The notes under the pieces are model-generated. The model searched no databases and was not told where the DNA came from. It saw nothing but the letters and a program-made list of their open reading frames with translations. The translations under genes were made by a program, and so were the position numbers. A stretch of DNA of 64,000 bases, from the NCBI GenBank assembly GCA_032622095.1, contig CP136061.1, positions 252,001 to 316,000 on the forward strand. Reading direction: 5' to 3'. Source of the DNA: Siphonodentalium dalli (lineage: Eukaryota; Mollusca; Scaphopoda; Gadilida; Siphonodentaliidae). Shown in pieces: positions 1 through 11,500 of the stretch (position 1 is its first letter; the number at the start of each line of letters is the position of its first letter).

Positions 1-273
1 CTGAATAACATACATATTGGCCTATATAGTAAAATATCGCCACAATACCTCACCAGAACCCTTGTAAATAGTAAAGGGGCAACAAATACGAACACAATGA
101 CGCAATAATTAGCTCGATATCTCCAAAATTGGCCGATATATGATGACTTTTCTACCCGCGTCACCAAATTTCGAGGCATGGGTGGGGGTCACACCAGAGC
201 GTGCCAACTGAACACAGAAATGTCAATAAACCATAATATCGACAATCCAATCAATTCCGCGCGATTCCCTTAT
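1..273 (+). repeat. Family A satellite unit, 5'-truncated by window start
   Basis: This is the last 273 bases of a 1242-bp family A unit. It matches the segment ending just before the hairpin at 1516 and every later A unit. It holds the tail module (GTCACCAAATTTCGAGGCATGG around 160-182). Position 63 is T where the other A units have G. No coding content is seen. Confidence 0.95.
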
Positions 274-274
274 T

Positions 275-302
275 ATACTTCCATATTTTAATATGGAAGT
301 AT
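275..302. repeat. Family A head hairpin
   Basis: A perfect inverted repeat: the arm ATACTTCCATATT (275-287) and its complement AATATGGAAGTAT (290-302) are separated by TT. With the flanking T and A the stem reaches 14 bp. It recurs at the head of every A unit, for example at 1517, 2759, 14589, 15831, 28903, 30145, 31387 and 32629. Family B carries the same site with one change (ATACTTACATATT), which puts a mismatch in the stem. The function is unknown. It could be a replication or recombination structure, or a relic of a transposon end. Confidence 0.93.
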
Positions 303-370
303 ATTGTTATTCAATTTTTTATTTTTCACTATTATTTATTCTTCTTCTTAATATATTTTGTAACCCTTAT

Positions 371-503
371 ATCTCTGAAAGTTTAAAAGATAGAATATTG
401 AAATTTGGTAAGTATATGCACCTTGCCGACCTACAGCGACTCGAGACATTTAGGTTTATGTCCCAACTTGCTTCCCAGAGTTATGGCCCTTAAACCAAAA
501 TTT
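371..503 (+). repeat. Head module of an A unit (anchor GAGTTATGGCCC)
   Basis: The ~128-bp module runs from ATATCTCTGAAAGTTTAAAAG through GAAATTTGGTAAGTATATGCACC to GAGTTATGGCCCTTAAACC (anchor at 478). The same word order (a CTC/GAAA start, then AAxxTTxGTAxGTAT, then GAGTTATGGCCC) occurs three times in each C unit, at 36621-36748, 36800-36927 and 36943-37070. That makes it a module shared between families that otherwise look unrelated. The alignment was made by eye. Confidence 0.75.
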
Positions 504-1515
504 TGGAAAAAGTTTGTGCCCAGATCTTCTCCTATAAGAAGTCAAGAAGCTGAAATCGGTTTTCGTAATTGTGTTAACTAACGAAAGAATACGAATCGGG
601 GAAATTTTCACTAAGGTCGGAAAACAATTTGTAGACCTGGGGAGGGGTGCAAAATTTGTCAATTTTTTCTTGTCACCGATTCCAACCATTTTTACTGTCG
701 TGTATCTCTACGACGTACTGATGCTACTCGTGAAATAATTTTGTAAATCGGTTGAGAAATGTCCAAGTTATAACACATCGAAAAATGTACTAATAAAGTC
801 CATGTGTAGAAAGTGCTTGTGCCCAGATCTTCTCCTAGACGAAGCGCAACAGCTGGATTTGCTCTATGTGAGCGTCTTAAACATAGACAGAAGACCAAAC
901 CAGGAAATTTTGACAAAGGTCAGCTCAATTTTTTTCTGGGCTAGGGGAGGGGCAAAATTTGTCAAATTTTTTTTGTCACCGATTTGAACCAAAATTGTTG
1001 TGAATTATCTATAAAATGCACTGAGTGACCTCGTGAATGAATTTTATGAATCGGTTGACAAATGTCGAAATTGTGGCCCCTTCCTTTTTTCAAGTTTACA
1101 GAAAATGCACTATGAATTTAAATTCCTTCAATAAATCGTCACCTGTTTGATGTCATTCGATGGGGAATTTCTAGTACTTCTAAACGATTACCGACTTGCC
1201 GTATTATATCGATAAAGGCCAGAGATATTCGAAAAGTGTGAACTGAATAACATACATATTGGCCTATATAGTAAAATATCGCCACAATACCTCACCAGAA
1301 CCCTGGTAAATAGTAAAGGGGCAACAAATACGAACACAATGACGCAATAATTAGCTCGATATCTCCAAAATTGGCCGATATATGATGACTTTTCTACCCG
1401 CGTCACCAAATTTCGAGGCATGGGTGGGGGTCACACCAGAGCGTGCCAACTGAACACAGAAATGTCAATAAACCATAATATCGACAATCCAATCAATTCC
1501 GCGCGATTCCCTTAT

Positions 1516-2757
1516 TATACTTCCATATTTTAATATGGAAGTATATTGTTATTCAATTTTTTATTTTTCACTATTATTTATTCTTCTTCTTAATATATTT
1601 TGTAACCCTTATATCTCTGAAAGTTTAAAAGATAGAATATTGAAATTTGGTAAGTATATGCACCTTGCCGACCTACAGCGACTCGAGACATTTAGGTTTA
1701 TGTCCCAACTTGCTTCCCAGAGTTATGGCCCTTAAACCAAAATTTTGGAAAAAGTTTGTGCCCAGATCTTCTCCTATAAGAAGTCAAGAAGCTGAAATCG
1801 GTTTTCGTAATTGTGTTAACTAACGAAAGGGTACGAATCGGGGAAATTTTCACTAAGGTCGGAAAACAATTTGTAGACCTGGGGAGGGGTGCAAAATTTG
1901 TCAATTTTTTCTTGTCACCGATTCCAACCATTTTTACTGTCGTGTATCTCTACGACGTACTGATGCTACTCGTGAAAGAATTTTGTAAATCGGTTGAGAA
2001 ATGTCCAAGTTATAACACATCGAAAAATGTACTAATAAAGTCCATGTGTAGAAAGTGCTTGTGCCCAGATCTTCTCCTAGACGAAGCGCAACAGCTGGAT
2101 TTGCTCTATGTGAGCGTCTTAAACATAGACAGAAGACCAAACCAGGAAATTTTGACAAAGGTCAGCTCAATTTTTTTCTGGGCTAGGGGAGGGGCAAAAT
2201 TTGTCAATTTTTTTTTGTCACCGATTTGAACCAAAATTGTTGTGAATTATCTATAAAATGCACTGAGTGACCTCGTGAATGAATTTTATGAATCGGTTGA
2301 CAAATGTCGAAATTGTGGCCCCTTCCTTTTTTCAAGTTTACAGAAAATGCACTATGAATTTAAATTCCTTCAATAAATCGTCACCTGTTTGATGTCATTC
2401 GATGGGGAATTTCTAGTACTTCTAAACGATTACCGACTTGCCGTATTATATCGATAAAGGCCAGAGATATTCGAAAAGTGTGAACTGAATAACATACATA
2501 TTGGCCTATATAGTAAAATATCGCCACAATACCTCACCAGAACCCTGGTAAATAGTAAAGGGGCAACAAATACGAACACAATGACGCAATAATTAGCTCG
2601 ATATCTCCAAAATTGGCCGATATATGATGACTTTTCTACCCGCGTCACCAAATTTCGAGGCATGGGTGGGGGTCACACCAGAGCGTGCCAACTGAACACA
2701 GAAATGTCAATAAACCATAATATCGACAATCCAATCAATTCCGCGCGATTCCCTTAT
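1516..2757 (+). repeat. Family A satellite unit (1242 bp)
   Basis: A whole A unit and a good reference copy. The hairpin is at 1517-1544, the head module ends with GAGTTATGGCCC near 1720, module 1 begins at GTTTGTGCCCAGATC (1754), module 2 at GCTTGTGCCCAGATC (2057), and the tail GTCACCAAATTTCGAGGCATGG lies near 2643-2664. The unit appears identical to the A unit at 15830-17071. Confidence 0.96.
1754..2320 (+). repeat. Internal ~303-bp duplication inside an A unit
   Basis: Two related modules lie in tandem, at about 1754-2056 and 2057-2320. Landmarks repeat at an offset of exactly 303: GTGCCCAGATCTTCTCCTA, GGGGAGGGG-GCAAAATTTGTCAA, TTGTCACCGATT--AACCA, ATTTTGTAAATCGGTTGA/ATTTTATGAATCGGTTGA. 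Because 303 is a multiple of three, both copies read the same short peptide (GAKFVNFFLSPI) in one frame. This explains the 138-residue ORF at 1813-2229 without any need for a gene. Family B has the same duplication, e.g. GTATCT at 3252 and 3555. Confidence 0.9.
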
Positions 2758-2819
2758 TATACTTCCATATTTTAATATGGAAGTATATTGTTATTCAATT
2801 TTTTATTTTTCACTATTAT
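2758..2819 (+). repeat. Extra 62-bp A head fragment at A/B junction
   Basis: This holds the A hairpin and the following AT-rich stretch up to CACTATTAT, where a B-type hairpin (from 2820) begins. Two hairpins therefore stand 62 bp apart where A gives way to B. The same fragment is at 17072-17133. The left edge of the next A array (13407) lacks just the first 61 bases of a unit, so each A array is three unit lengths plus one base, in a shifted register. Confidence 0.9.
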
Positions 2820-5800
2820 TATACTTACATATTTTAATATGGAAGTATATTGTTATTCAATTTTTTATTTTTCACTATTATTATTATTTATTATTCTTAA
2901 TATATTTTGAAACCCTTATATCTCAGAAAGTTTAAAAGTTAAAGCATTGAAATTTGGTAGGTATATGCACCATGCCAAGATGCATGGTAATGGAGCATTT
3001 AGGTTTGTGCCCTAACTTGCTTACCAGAGTTATGGCCCTTAAACCAAAATTTTGGAAAAAGTTTGTGCGCAGATTTTCTCCTGTAAGAAGTCAAGCAGCT
3101 GAATTCGGTTCTCGTAATCGTGTTAACTAAGGAAAGGGCACGAATCGGGGAAATTTTCACCAAGGTCCGAAAACAATTTGTTGACCCGGGGAGGGGTGCA
3201 AAATTTGTCAATTTGTTTCTTGTCACCGATTCCAACCATTTTTACTGTCGGGTATCTATACGATGTACTGATGCTACTCGTTAAAGAATTTTGTAAATCG
3301 GGTGAGAAATGACCAAGTTATAATACATCGAAAAATGTACTAATAAAGTCCATGTGTAGAAAGTGCTTGTGTCCCGATCTTCTCCTAGACGAAGCGCAAC
3401 AGCTGGATTTGCTCTATGTGAGCGTCTTAAACATAGACAGAAGACCAAACCAGGACATTTTTACAAAGGTCCGCTCAATTTTTCCTGGGCTAAGGGAGGG
3501 GCAAAATATGTCAATTTATTTTTTGTCGCCGATTTTAACCAAAATGGTTGTGAAGTATCTGTAGGATGTACTAAGTATTATCGTGCGTGAATTTTGTGAA
3601 TCGGTTGACAAATGTAGAAATGGTGGCCCTTTCCTTTTTTCAAGATTACTGGGAAAGCACTATGAATTTATATTTCTTCAACCAATCGTGACGTGTTTGG
3701 TATCATTCGATGGGGAATTTTTAGCTCTTTTAAACGATTATTTATTTGCTGCATTATGTCGAATGAGTCCGGAGATATTCAAAAAAGTATGAACCAGAAA
3801 CATACATATTGGCCTACATAGTAAAATATCGGCGCAATACCTCACCAAAACCCTAGTAAATATTATAGGGGCATAAAATACGAACACAATGGCGCAAATA
3901 TTAGCTCGATATCTCGAAAATTGGCCGATATATGACGACTTTTCTACCCGCGTCATCAAATTTCGAGGCATGGGTGGGGGTCACACCAGAACGTTCCAAC
4001 TGAACACAGAAATGTCAATAAACCATACTATCGACATTCCAATCAATTCCGAGCGATTCCCTTATTATACTTACATATTTTAATATGGAAGTATATTGTT
4101 ATTCAATTTTTTATTTTTCACTATTATTATTATTTATTATTCTTAATATATTTTGAAACCCTTATATCTCAGAAAGTTTAAAAGTTAAAGCATTGAAATT
4201 TGGTAGGTATATGCACCATGCCAAGATGCATGGTAATGGAGCATTTAGGTTTGTGCCCTAACTTGCTTACCAGAGTTATGGCCCTTAAACCAAAATTTTG
4301 GAAAAAGTTTGTGCGCAGATTTTCTCCTGTAAGAAGTCAAGCAGCTGAATTCGGTTCTCGTAATCGTGTTAACTAAGGAAAGGGCACGAATCGGGAAAAT
4401 TTTCACCAAGGTCCGAAAACAATTTGTTGACCCGGGGAGGGGTGCAAAATTTGTCAATTTGTTTCTTGTCACCGATTCCAACCATTTTTACTGTCGGGTA
4501 TCTATACGATGTACTGATGCTACTCGTTAAAGAATTTTGTAAATCGGGTGAGAAATGACCAAGTTATAACACATCGAAAAATGTACTAATAAAGTCCATG
4601 TGTAGAAAGTGCTTGTGTCCCGATCTTCTCCTAGACGAAGCGCAACAGCTGGATTTGCTCTATGTGAGCGTCTTAAACATAGACAGAAGACCAAACCAGG
4701 ACATTTTTACAAAGGTCCGCTCAATTTTTCCTGGGCTAAGGGAGGGGCAAAATATGTCAATTTATTTTTTGTCGCCGATTTTAACCAAAATGGTTGTGAA
4801 GTATCTGTAGGATGTACTAAGTATTATCGTGCGTGAATTTTGTGAATCGGTTGACAAATGTAGAAATGGTGGCCCTTTCCTTTTTTCAAGATTACTGGGA
4901 AAGCACTATGAATTTATATTTCTTCAACCAATCGTGACGTGTTTGGTATCATTCGATGGGGAATTTTTAGCTCTTTTAAACGATTATTTATTTGCTGCAT
5001 TATGTCGAATGAGTCCGGAGATATTCAAAAAAGTATGAACCAGAAACATACATATTGGCCTACATAGTAAAATATCGGCGCAATACCTCACCAAAACCCT
5101 AGTAAATATTATAGGGGCATAAAATACGAACACAATGGCGCAAATATTAGCTCGATATCTCGAAAATTGGCCGATATATGACGACTTTTCTACCCGCGTC
5201 ATCAAATTTCGAGGCATGGGTGGGGGTCACACCAGAACGTTCCAACTGAACACAGAAATGTCAATAAACCATACTATCGACATTCCAATCAATTCCGAGC
5301 GATTCCCTTATTATACTTACATATTTTAATATGGAAGTATATTGTTATTCAATTTTTTATTTTTCACTATTATTATTATTTATTATTCTTAATATATTTT
5401 GAAACCCTTATATCTCAGAAAGTTTAAAAGTTAAAGCATTGAAATTTGGTAGGTATATGCACCATGCCAAGATGCATGGTAATGGAGCATTTAGGTTTGT
5501 GCCCTAACTTGCTTACCAGAGTTATGGCCCTTAAACCAAAATTTTGGAAAAAGTTTGTGCGCAGATTTTCTCCTGTAAGAAGTCAAGCAGCTGAATTCGG
5601 TTCTCGTAATCGTGTTAACTAAGGAAAGGGCACGAATCGGGAAAATTTTCACCAAGGTCCGAAAACAATTTGTTGACCCGGGGAGGGGTGCAAAATTTGT
5701 CAATTTGTTTCTTGTCACCGATTCCAACCATTTTTACTGTCGGGTATCTATACGATGTACTGATGCTACTCGTTAAAGAATTTTGTAAATCGGGTGAGAA

Positions 5801-8800
5801 ATGACCAAGTTATAACACATCGAAAAATGTACTAATAAAGTCCATGTGTAGAAAGTGCTTGTGTCCCGATCTTCTCCTAGACGAAGCGCAACAGCTGGAT
5901 TTGCTCTATGTGAGCGTCTTAAACATAGACAGAAGACCAAACCAGGACATTTTTACAAAGGTCCGCTCAATTTTTCCTGGGCTAAGGGAGGGGCAAAATA
6001 TGTCAATTTATTTTTTGTCGCCGATTTTAACCAAAATGGTTGTGAAGTATCTGTAGGATGTACTAAGTATTATCGTGCGTGAATTTTGTGAATCGGTTGA
6101 CAAATGTAGAAATGGTGGCCCTTTCCTTTTTTCAAGATTACTGGGAAAGCACTATGAATTTATATTTCTTCAACCAATCGTGACGTGTTTGGTATCATTC
6201 GATGGGGAATTTTTAGCTCTTTTAAACGATTATTTATTTGCTGCATTATGTCGAATGAGTCCGGAGATATTCAAAAAAGTATGAACCAGAAACATACATA
6301 TTGGCCTACATAGTAAAATATCGGCGCAATACCTCACCAAAACCCTAGTAAATATTATAGGGGCATAAAATACGAACACAATGGCGCAAATATTAGCTCG
6401 ATATCTCGAAAATTGGCCGATATATGACGACTTTTCTACCCGCGTCATCAAATTTCGAGGCATGGGTGGGGGTCACACCAGAACGTTCCAACTGAACACA
6501 GAAATGTCAATAAACCATACTATCGACATTCCAATCAATTCCGAGCGATTCCCTTATTATACTTACATATTTTAATATGGAAGTATATTGTTATTCAATT
6601 TTTTATTTTTCACTATTATTATTATTTATTATTCTTAATATATTTTGAAACCCTTATATCTCAGAAAGTTTAAAAGTTAAAGCATTGAAATTTGGTAGGT
6701 ATATGCACCATGCCAAGATGCATGGTAATGGAGCATTTAGGTTTGTGCCCTAACTTGCTTACCAGAGTTATGGCCCTTAAACCAAAATTTTGGAAAAAGT
6801 TTGTGCGCAGATTTTCTCCTGTAAGAAGTCAAGCAGCTGAATTCGGTTCTCGTAATCGTGTTAACTAAGGAAAGGGCACGAATCGGGAAAATTTTCACCA
6901 AGGTCCGAAAACAATTTGTTGACCCGGGGAGGGGTGCAAAATTTGTCAATTTGTTTCTTGTCACCGATTCCAACCATTTTTACTGTCGGGTATCTATACG
7001 ATGTACTGATGCTACTCGTTAAAGAATTTTGTAAATCGGGTGAGAAATGACCAAGTTATAACACATCGAAAAATGTACTAATAAAGTCCATGTGTAGAAA
7101 GTGCTTGTGTCCCGATCTTCTCCTAGACGAAGCGCAACAGCTGGATTTGCTCTATGTGAGCGTCTTAAACATAGACAGAAGACCAAACCAGGACATTTTT
7201 ACAAAGGTCCGCTCAATTTTTCCTGGGCTAAGGGAGGGGCAAAATATGTCAATTTATTTTTTGTCGCCGATTTTAACCAAAATGGTTGTGAAGTATCTGT
7301 AGGATGTACTAAGTATTATCGTGCGTGAATTTTGTGAATCGGTTGACAAATGTAGAAATGGTGGCCCTTTCCTTTTTTCAAGATTACTGGGAAAGCACTA
7401 TGAATTTATATTTCTTCAACCAATCGTGACGTGTTTGGTATCATTCGATGGGGAATTTTTAGCTCTTTTAAACGATTATTTATTTGCTGCATTATGTCGA
7501 ATGAGTCCGGAGATATTCAAAAAAGTATGAACCAGAAACATACATATTGGCCTACATAGTAAAATATCGGCGCAATACCTCACCAAAACCCTAGTAAATA
7601 TTATAGGGGCATAAAATACGAACACAATGGCGCAAATATTAGCTCGATATCTCGAAAATTGGCCGATATATGACGACTTTTCTACCCGCGTCATCAAATT
7701 TCGAGGCATGGGTGGGGGTCACACCAGAACGTTCCAACTGAACACAGAAATGTCAATAAACCATACTATCGACATTCCAATCAATTCCGAGCGATTCCCT
7801 TATTATACTTACATATTTTAATATGGAAGTATATTGTTATTCAATTTTTTATTTTTCACTATTATTATTATTTATTATTCTTAATATATTTTGAAACCCT
7901 TATATCTCAGAAAGTTTAAAAGTTAAAGCATTGAAATTTGGTAGGTATATGCACCATGCCAAGATGCATGGTAATGGAGCATTTAGGTTTGTGCCCTAAC
8001 TTGCTTACCAGAGTTATGGCCCTTAAACCAAAATTTTGGAAAAAGTTTGTGCGCAGATTTTCTCCTGTAAGAAGTCAAGCAGCTGAATTCGGTTCTCGTA
8101 ATCGTGTTAACTAAGGAAAGGGCACGAATCGGGAAAATTTTCACCAAGGTCCGAAAACAATTTGTTGACCCGGGGAGGGGTGCAAAATTTGTCAATTTGT
8201 TTCTTGTCACCGATTCCAACCATTTTTACTGTCGGGTATCTATACGATGTACTGATGCTACTCGTTAAAGAATTTTGTAAATCGGGTGAGAAATGACCAA
8301 GTTATAACACATCGAAAAATGTACTAATAAAGTCCATGTGTAGAAAGTGCTTGTGTCCCGATCTTCTCCTAGACGAAGCGCAACAGCTGGATTTGCTCTA
8401 TGTGAGCGTCTTAAACATAGACAGAAGACCAAACCAGGACATTTTTACAAAGGTCCGCTCAATTTTTCCTGGGCTAAGGGAGGGGCAAAATATGTCAATT
8501 TATTTTTTGTCGCCGATTTTAACCAAAATGGTTGTGAAGTATCTGTAGGATGTACTAAGTATTATCGTGCGTGAATTTTGTGAATCGGTTGACAAATGTA
8601 GAAATGGTGGCCCTTTCCTTTTTTCAAGATTACTGGGAAAGCACTATGAATTTATATTTCTTCAACCAATCGTGACGTGTTTGGTATCATTCGATGGGGA
8701 ATTTTTAGCTCTTTTAAACGATTATTTATTTGCTGCATTATGTCGAATGAGTCCGGAGATATTCAAAAAAGTATGAACCAGAAACATACATATTGGCCTA

Positions 8801-9049
8801 CATAGTAAAATATCGGCGCAATACCTCACCAAAACCCTAGTAAATATTATAGGGGCATAAAATACGAACACAATGGCGCAAATATTAGCTCGATATCTCG
8901 AAAATTGGCCGATATATGACGACTTTTCTACCCGCGTCATCAAATTTCGAGGCATGGGTGGGGGTCACACCAGAACGTTCCAACTGAACACAGAAATGTC
9001 AATAAACCATACTATCGACATTCCAATCAATTCCGAGCGATTCCCTTAT
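2820..9049 (+). repeat. Family B satellite array, five whole 1246-bp units
   Basis: Units start at 2820, 4066, 5312, 6558 and 7804. They are collinear with family A over the whole length but differ by many substitutions and small indels, for example ATACTTACATATT in the hairpin, CAAGATGCATGG for the A text near the head module, and GTCGCCGATTTT for GTCACCGATTTG. The units are almost identical to each other. The first has TAATACATCG where the others have TAACACATCG. The first and the cut sixth have CGGGGAAATTTT while units 2 to 5 have CGGGAAAATTTT, so the middle four form the most homogenised block. Reading frames are short and overlap on both strands. I see no gene. Confidence 0.95.
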
Positions 9050-9696
9050 TATACTTACATATTTTAATATGGAAGTATATTGTTATTCAATTTTTTATTT
9101 TTCACTATTATTATTATTTATTATTCTTAATATATTTTGAAACCCTTATATCTCAGAAAGTTTAAAAGTTAAAGCATTGAAATTTGGTAGGTATATGCAC
9201 CATGCCAAGATGCATGGTAATGGAGCATTTAGGTTTGTGCCCTAACTTGCTTACCAGAGTTATGGCCCTTAAACCAAAATTTTGGAAAAAGTTTGTGCGC
9301 AGATTTTCTCCTGTAAGAAGTCAAGCAGCTGAATTCGGTTCTCGTAATCGTGTTAACTAAGGAAAGGGCACGAATCGGGGAAATTTTCACCAAGGTCCGA
9401 AAACAATTTGTTGACCCGGGGAGGGGTGCAAAATTTGTCAATTTGTTTCTTGTCACCGATTCCAACCATTTTTACTGTCGGGTATCTATACGATGTACTG
9501 ATGCTACTCGTTAAAGAATTTTGTAAATCGGGTGAGAAATGACCAAGTTATAACACATCGAAAAATGTACTAATAAAGTCCATGTGTAGAAAGTGCTTGT
9601 GTCCCGATCTTCTCCTAGACGAAGCGCAACAGCTGGATTTGCTCTATGTGAGCGTCTTAAACATAGACAGAAGACCAAACCAGGACATTTTTACAA
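9050..9696 (+). repeat. Truncated family B unit at array exit
   Basis: The sixth B unit stops after 647 bases, inside the second ~303-bp module, at CAGGACATTTTTACAA, where unrelated spacer sequence begins with TGTCAAAA. The identical edge is at 24010. The third array leaves its unit only a few bases away (33355), which suggests one shared ancestral junction. Confidence 0.93.
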
Positions 9697-10216
9697 TGTC
9701 AAAAATTACACAAATGACCACTGGCGATATATTTCAACATCCATTCATGTTGGCGCACTGTATTAAGTGTTGTATTGGCTAATGGGTAATCACTCGAAAC
9801 AAAGTCGGCTGTCTGTCTTGCCGACCGGCCGTGATTATGCGGTTTTATCACGATGCGGCTTAAAAATGACATATTTTGAGTCCAAAAACGGTCGAAATTC
9901 ATTAGTTTTAGAATAGTAGTTCGTTTTGTTTTCACTTTTTTTAAAACCCCCATTTTTTACAAAAATAATTCTCGACTTTGACATTTGAGAATTAACAGAA
10001 CTGTGGTGTCCGTCGTATATTGTTATAACACTTCTCAGCATGGACCACGTTTTCATAAAGCACAATCCGTCTTATGCGCGGACTTTCGCTTGCAGTTCTC
10101 AATTCAATTGAAACTATTTTCTATCCGTTCACGCGCCCGTAAACCATTTTAATATATGATATATTCAAATTGAATGAATGGGAGTCAGCGTATCCCGTCC
10201 GACGCCCTAACCTTGC
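9697..10216. other. Spacer segment absent from copy 3
   Basis: These 520 bp have no recognisable gene, repeat or RNA. They contain a short hairpin (CGTGAT 9830-9835 with ATCACG 9847-9852). Copy 3 lacks the stretch. The octamer CAATGTCA stands at the edge in both forms (9694-9701 and 33357-33364), so copy 3 most simply carries a deletion, although an insertion in copies 1 and 2 is not excluded. Confidence 0.8.
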
Positions 10217-10986
10217 CACCCCTTAGTCGCTAATTTTGGTATCATAATTTCGGAACGTGACACTTTGCGGTTTGGTATTGGTTTACCATCTGACATAGTG
10301 CATAATTTTGTTGAATTCAGATCTGACCATTTAAAAATTGTCTCTTTATCATCTGTATGTGTCACGAGTGAAAATATATGACTTTATTGTCCGACTGTTA
10401 AGACCGCCGATTGCATATTTCGCATTAATTGGACGAGACGTAATGTAAAGTCTTATAACTTACGAATAGGCGACAACGTCGACGTCGTACATTCGTTCGC
10501 TACTCGGAAAATATACAATAAATGCCTTAAAGCGCCGACTAATTCACCACCTGCGGGTATACAAGAATATGAATCACACCAAAATTAAGCGAATTGCATA
10601 TGGAATGTGTAGGTATAAGCTGCCATGTATATATCATTTCCAGAATGCTACCATTTCATGACAATCTATTTGTTAAAATACGGCACCTTAAACTGTTGGG
10701 AACATCGCGATATAGGCAAGCGAGCAAAGAGAGTTTAATGTCATCATACCATACGCTATTTCGCTGTTTCGAAATGGGTGGTCGATCAATGTAGCATAAT
10801 TACATTGAACGACATATATAAGTATGTTTTTGTGTGAATAATGATTGTTAACTTGGTATTATGAACTTATGCATGACTGTGAAGACTTGCAATAACATAT
10901 TAAATGGTAAAATACGCGCATTCATATCCGTATATTCTCAAAAATATCCGTCTATTTTACAAGCTCGACATGCTATATTTGTTTAT
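10217..10986. other. Unassigned spacer sequence
   Basis: About 770 bp that I cannot assign. It contains the 10-base palindrome ACGTCGACGT (10476-10485) in a small CpG-rich patch. No tRNA-like B box or other RNA-gene signal was noticed. The short open frame near 10594-10794 has no recognisable domain and is kept in copies 2 and 3 only as far as the DNA itself is. Confidence 0.7.
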
Positions 10987-10993
10987 GGTATAC

Positions 10994-11500
10994 CAGGGGG
11001 GTGAAAACAAAAATTCCGGCACGTATGCCGGGGTGGGTGGGTGATCAAATCCACCAACAAGCAATTTTTTCCGCAACTAAAAAAAATAATTTCCTGCTTG
11101 TTTTTTAGTGTTTTGGCAACTGTAAACTGTAAACTGACTGCAGGCAGTTATCGTGTTGTATTTTGTTGCAAATTTTTAAATCCAAGATGGCCGCTGGCAG
11201 CCATGTTTTTTTGGCCGAATGACCTCAAAAGGACTCATTCCTATTTACATGTCCATGTCAACATCCATGATAAATAGTATGCACAGAAATTCATATACAG
11301 CTGTTTACAGTGAATTCCCCCCGCAAATCTCTGTTTTAGTGTTAAAAGGGGGGGTGGGTGTCAAAAAATGGTCGGAAAAAACTGCCGAAAACGGAAAAAC
11401 ATTTGGCGAAGTGGGTGGGTGGGTACAAAAAATGATCGAAAGGGAAAAAATGCCATACGTGCCTGAAATTTTTGTCCGACCCCCCCCCCCCCCCCCCCTG
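10994..11500. mobile_element. Non-autonomous hAT-like element (MITE), 507 bp
   Basis: The ends are inverted repeats. The left end reads CAGGGGGGTGAAAAC then AAAAATTCCGGCACGTATGCC; the right end, complemented, reads CAGG...G then AAAAATTTCAGGCACGTATGGC, giving ~40-bp imperfect arms (10994-11029 and 11455-11500). GGTATAC flanks both ends (10987-10993 and 11501-11507), a plausible 7-bp (or imperfect 8-bp) target duplication. CAGGG ends with an 8-bp duplication are typical of hAT elements, hence the tentative class. The interior has GGGTGGGTGGG blocks on both sides, a CCGGCA/TGCCGG hairpin near 11016-11031, and no transposase. Confidence 0.75.
11480..11498. repeat. C19 homopolymer within the hAT-like right end
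   Basis: A run of 19 C lies in the right inverted repeat, facing only six G in the left one. It has expanded from the terminal CCCCCC. Copy 2 also has 19 C (25794-25812) and copy 3 has 17 (34627-34643). On the other strand the run could form a G-quadruplex. Homopolymers this long change length quickly, so the equal length in copies 1 and 2 is informative. Confidence 0.9.

Larger units (their letters stand above)
274..1515 (+). repeat. Family A satellite unit (1242 bp), variant copy
   Basis: One whole A unit, taken to start at the T of the ATACTTCC hairpin (275-302). In order it has the hairpin, a pyrimidine-rich AT stretch, the ~128-bp head module ending GAGTTATGGCCC (478-489), two related ~303-bp modules (from about 512 and 815), an AT-rich middle and the tail module. 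It differs from its counterpart 14,314 bp downstream at 588-589 (AA for GG), 736 (T for G, creating a TAA) and 966 (A for T). These changes break the short reading frame that is open in other A units, which argues against coding. The choice of unit start is a convention. Confidence 0.95.

Noticed and set aside
1813-2229. Possible gene: 138-codon open frame, repeated in most A units
   Set aside because: It arises from an in-phase 303-bp internal duplication, is interrupted in the first A unit and in all B units, overlaps frames on the other strand, and shows no known domain.
9697-9710. Canonical Helitron 5' end (TC after A) at the left edge of the spacer
   Set aside because: The junction reads ACAA|TGTCAAAA, which lacks the expected TC start, and the array sequence on the two sides of the spacer is not contiguous. 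The 5' end remains unknown.
11180-11205. AAGATGGCCGC as a YY1-type regulatory site
   Set aside because: It lies inside the hAT-like element and only resembles the motif; a single short match is not evidence of function.
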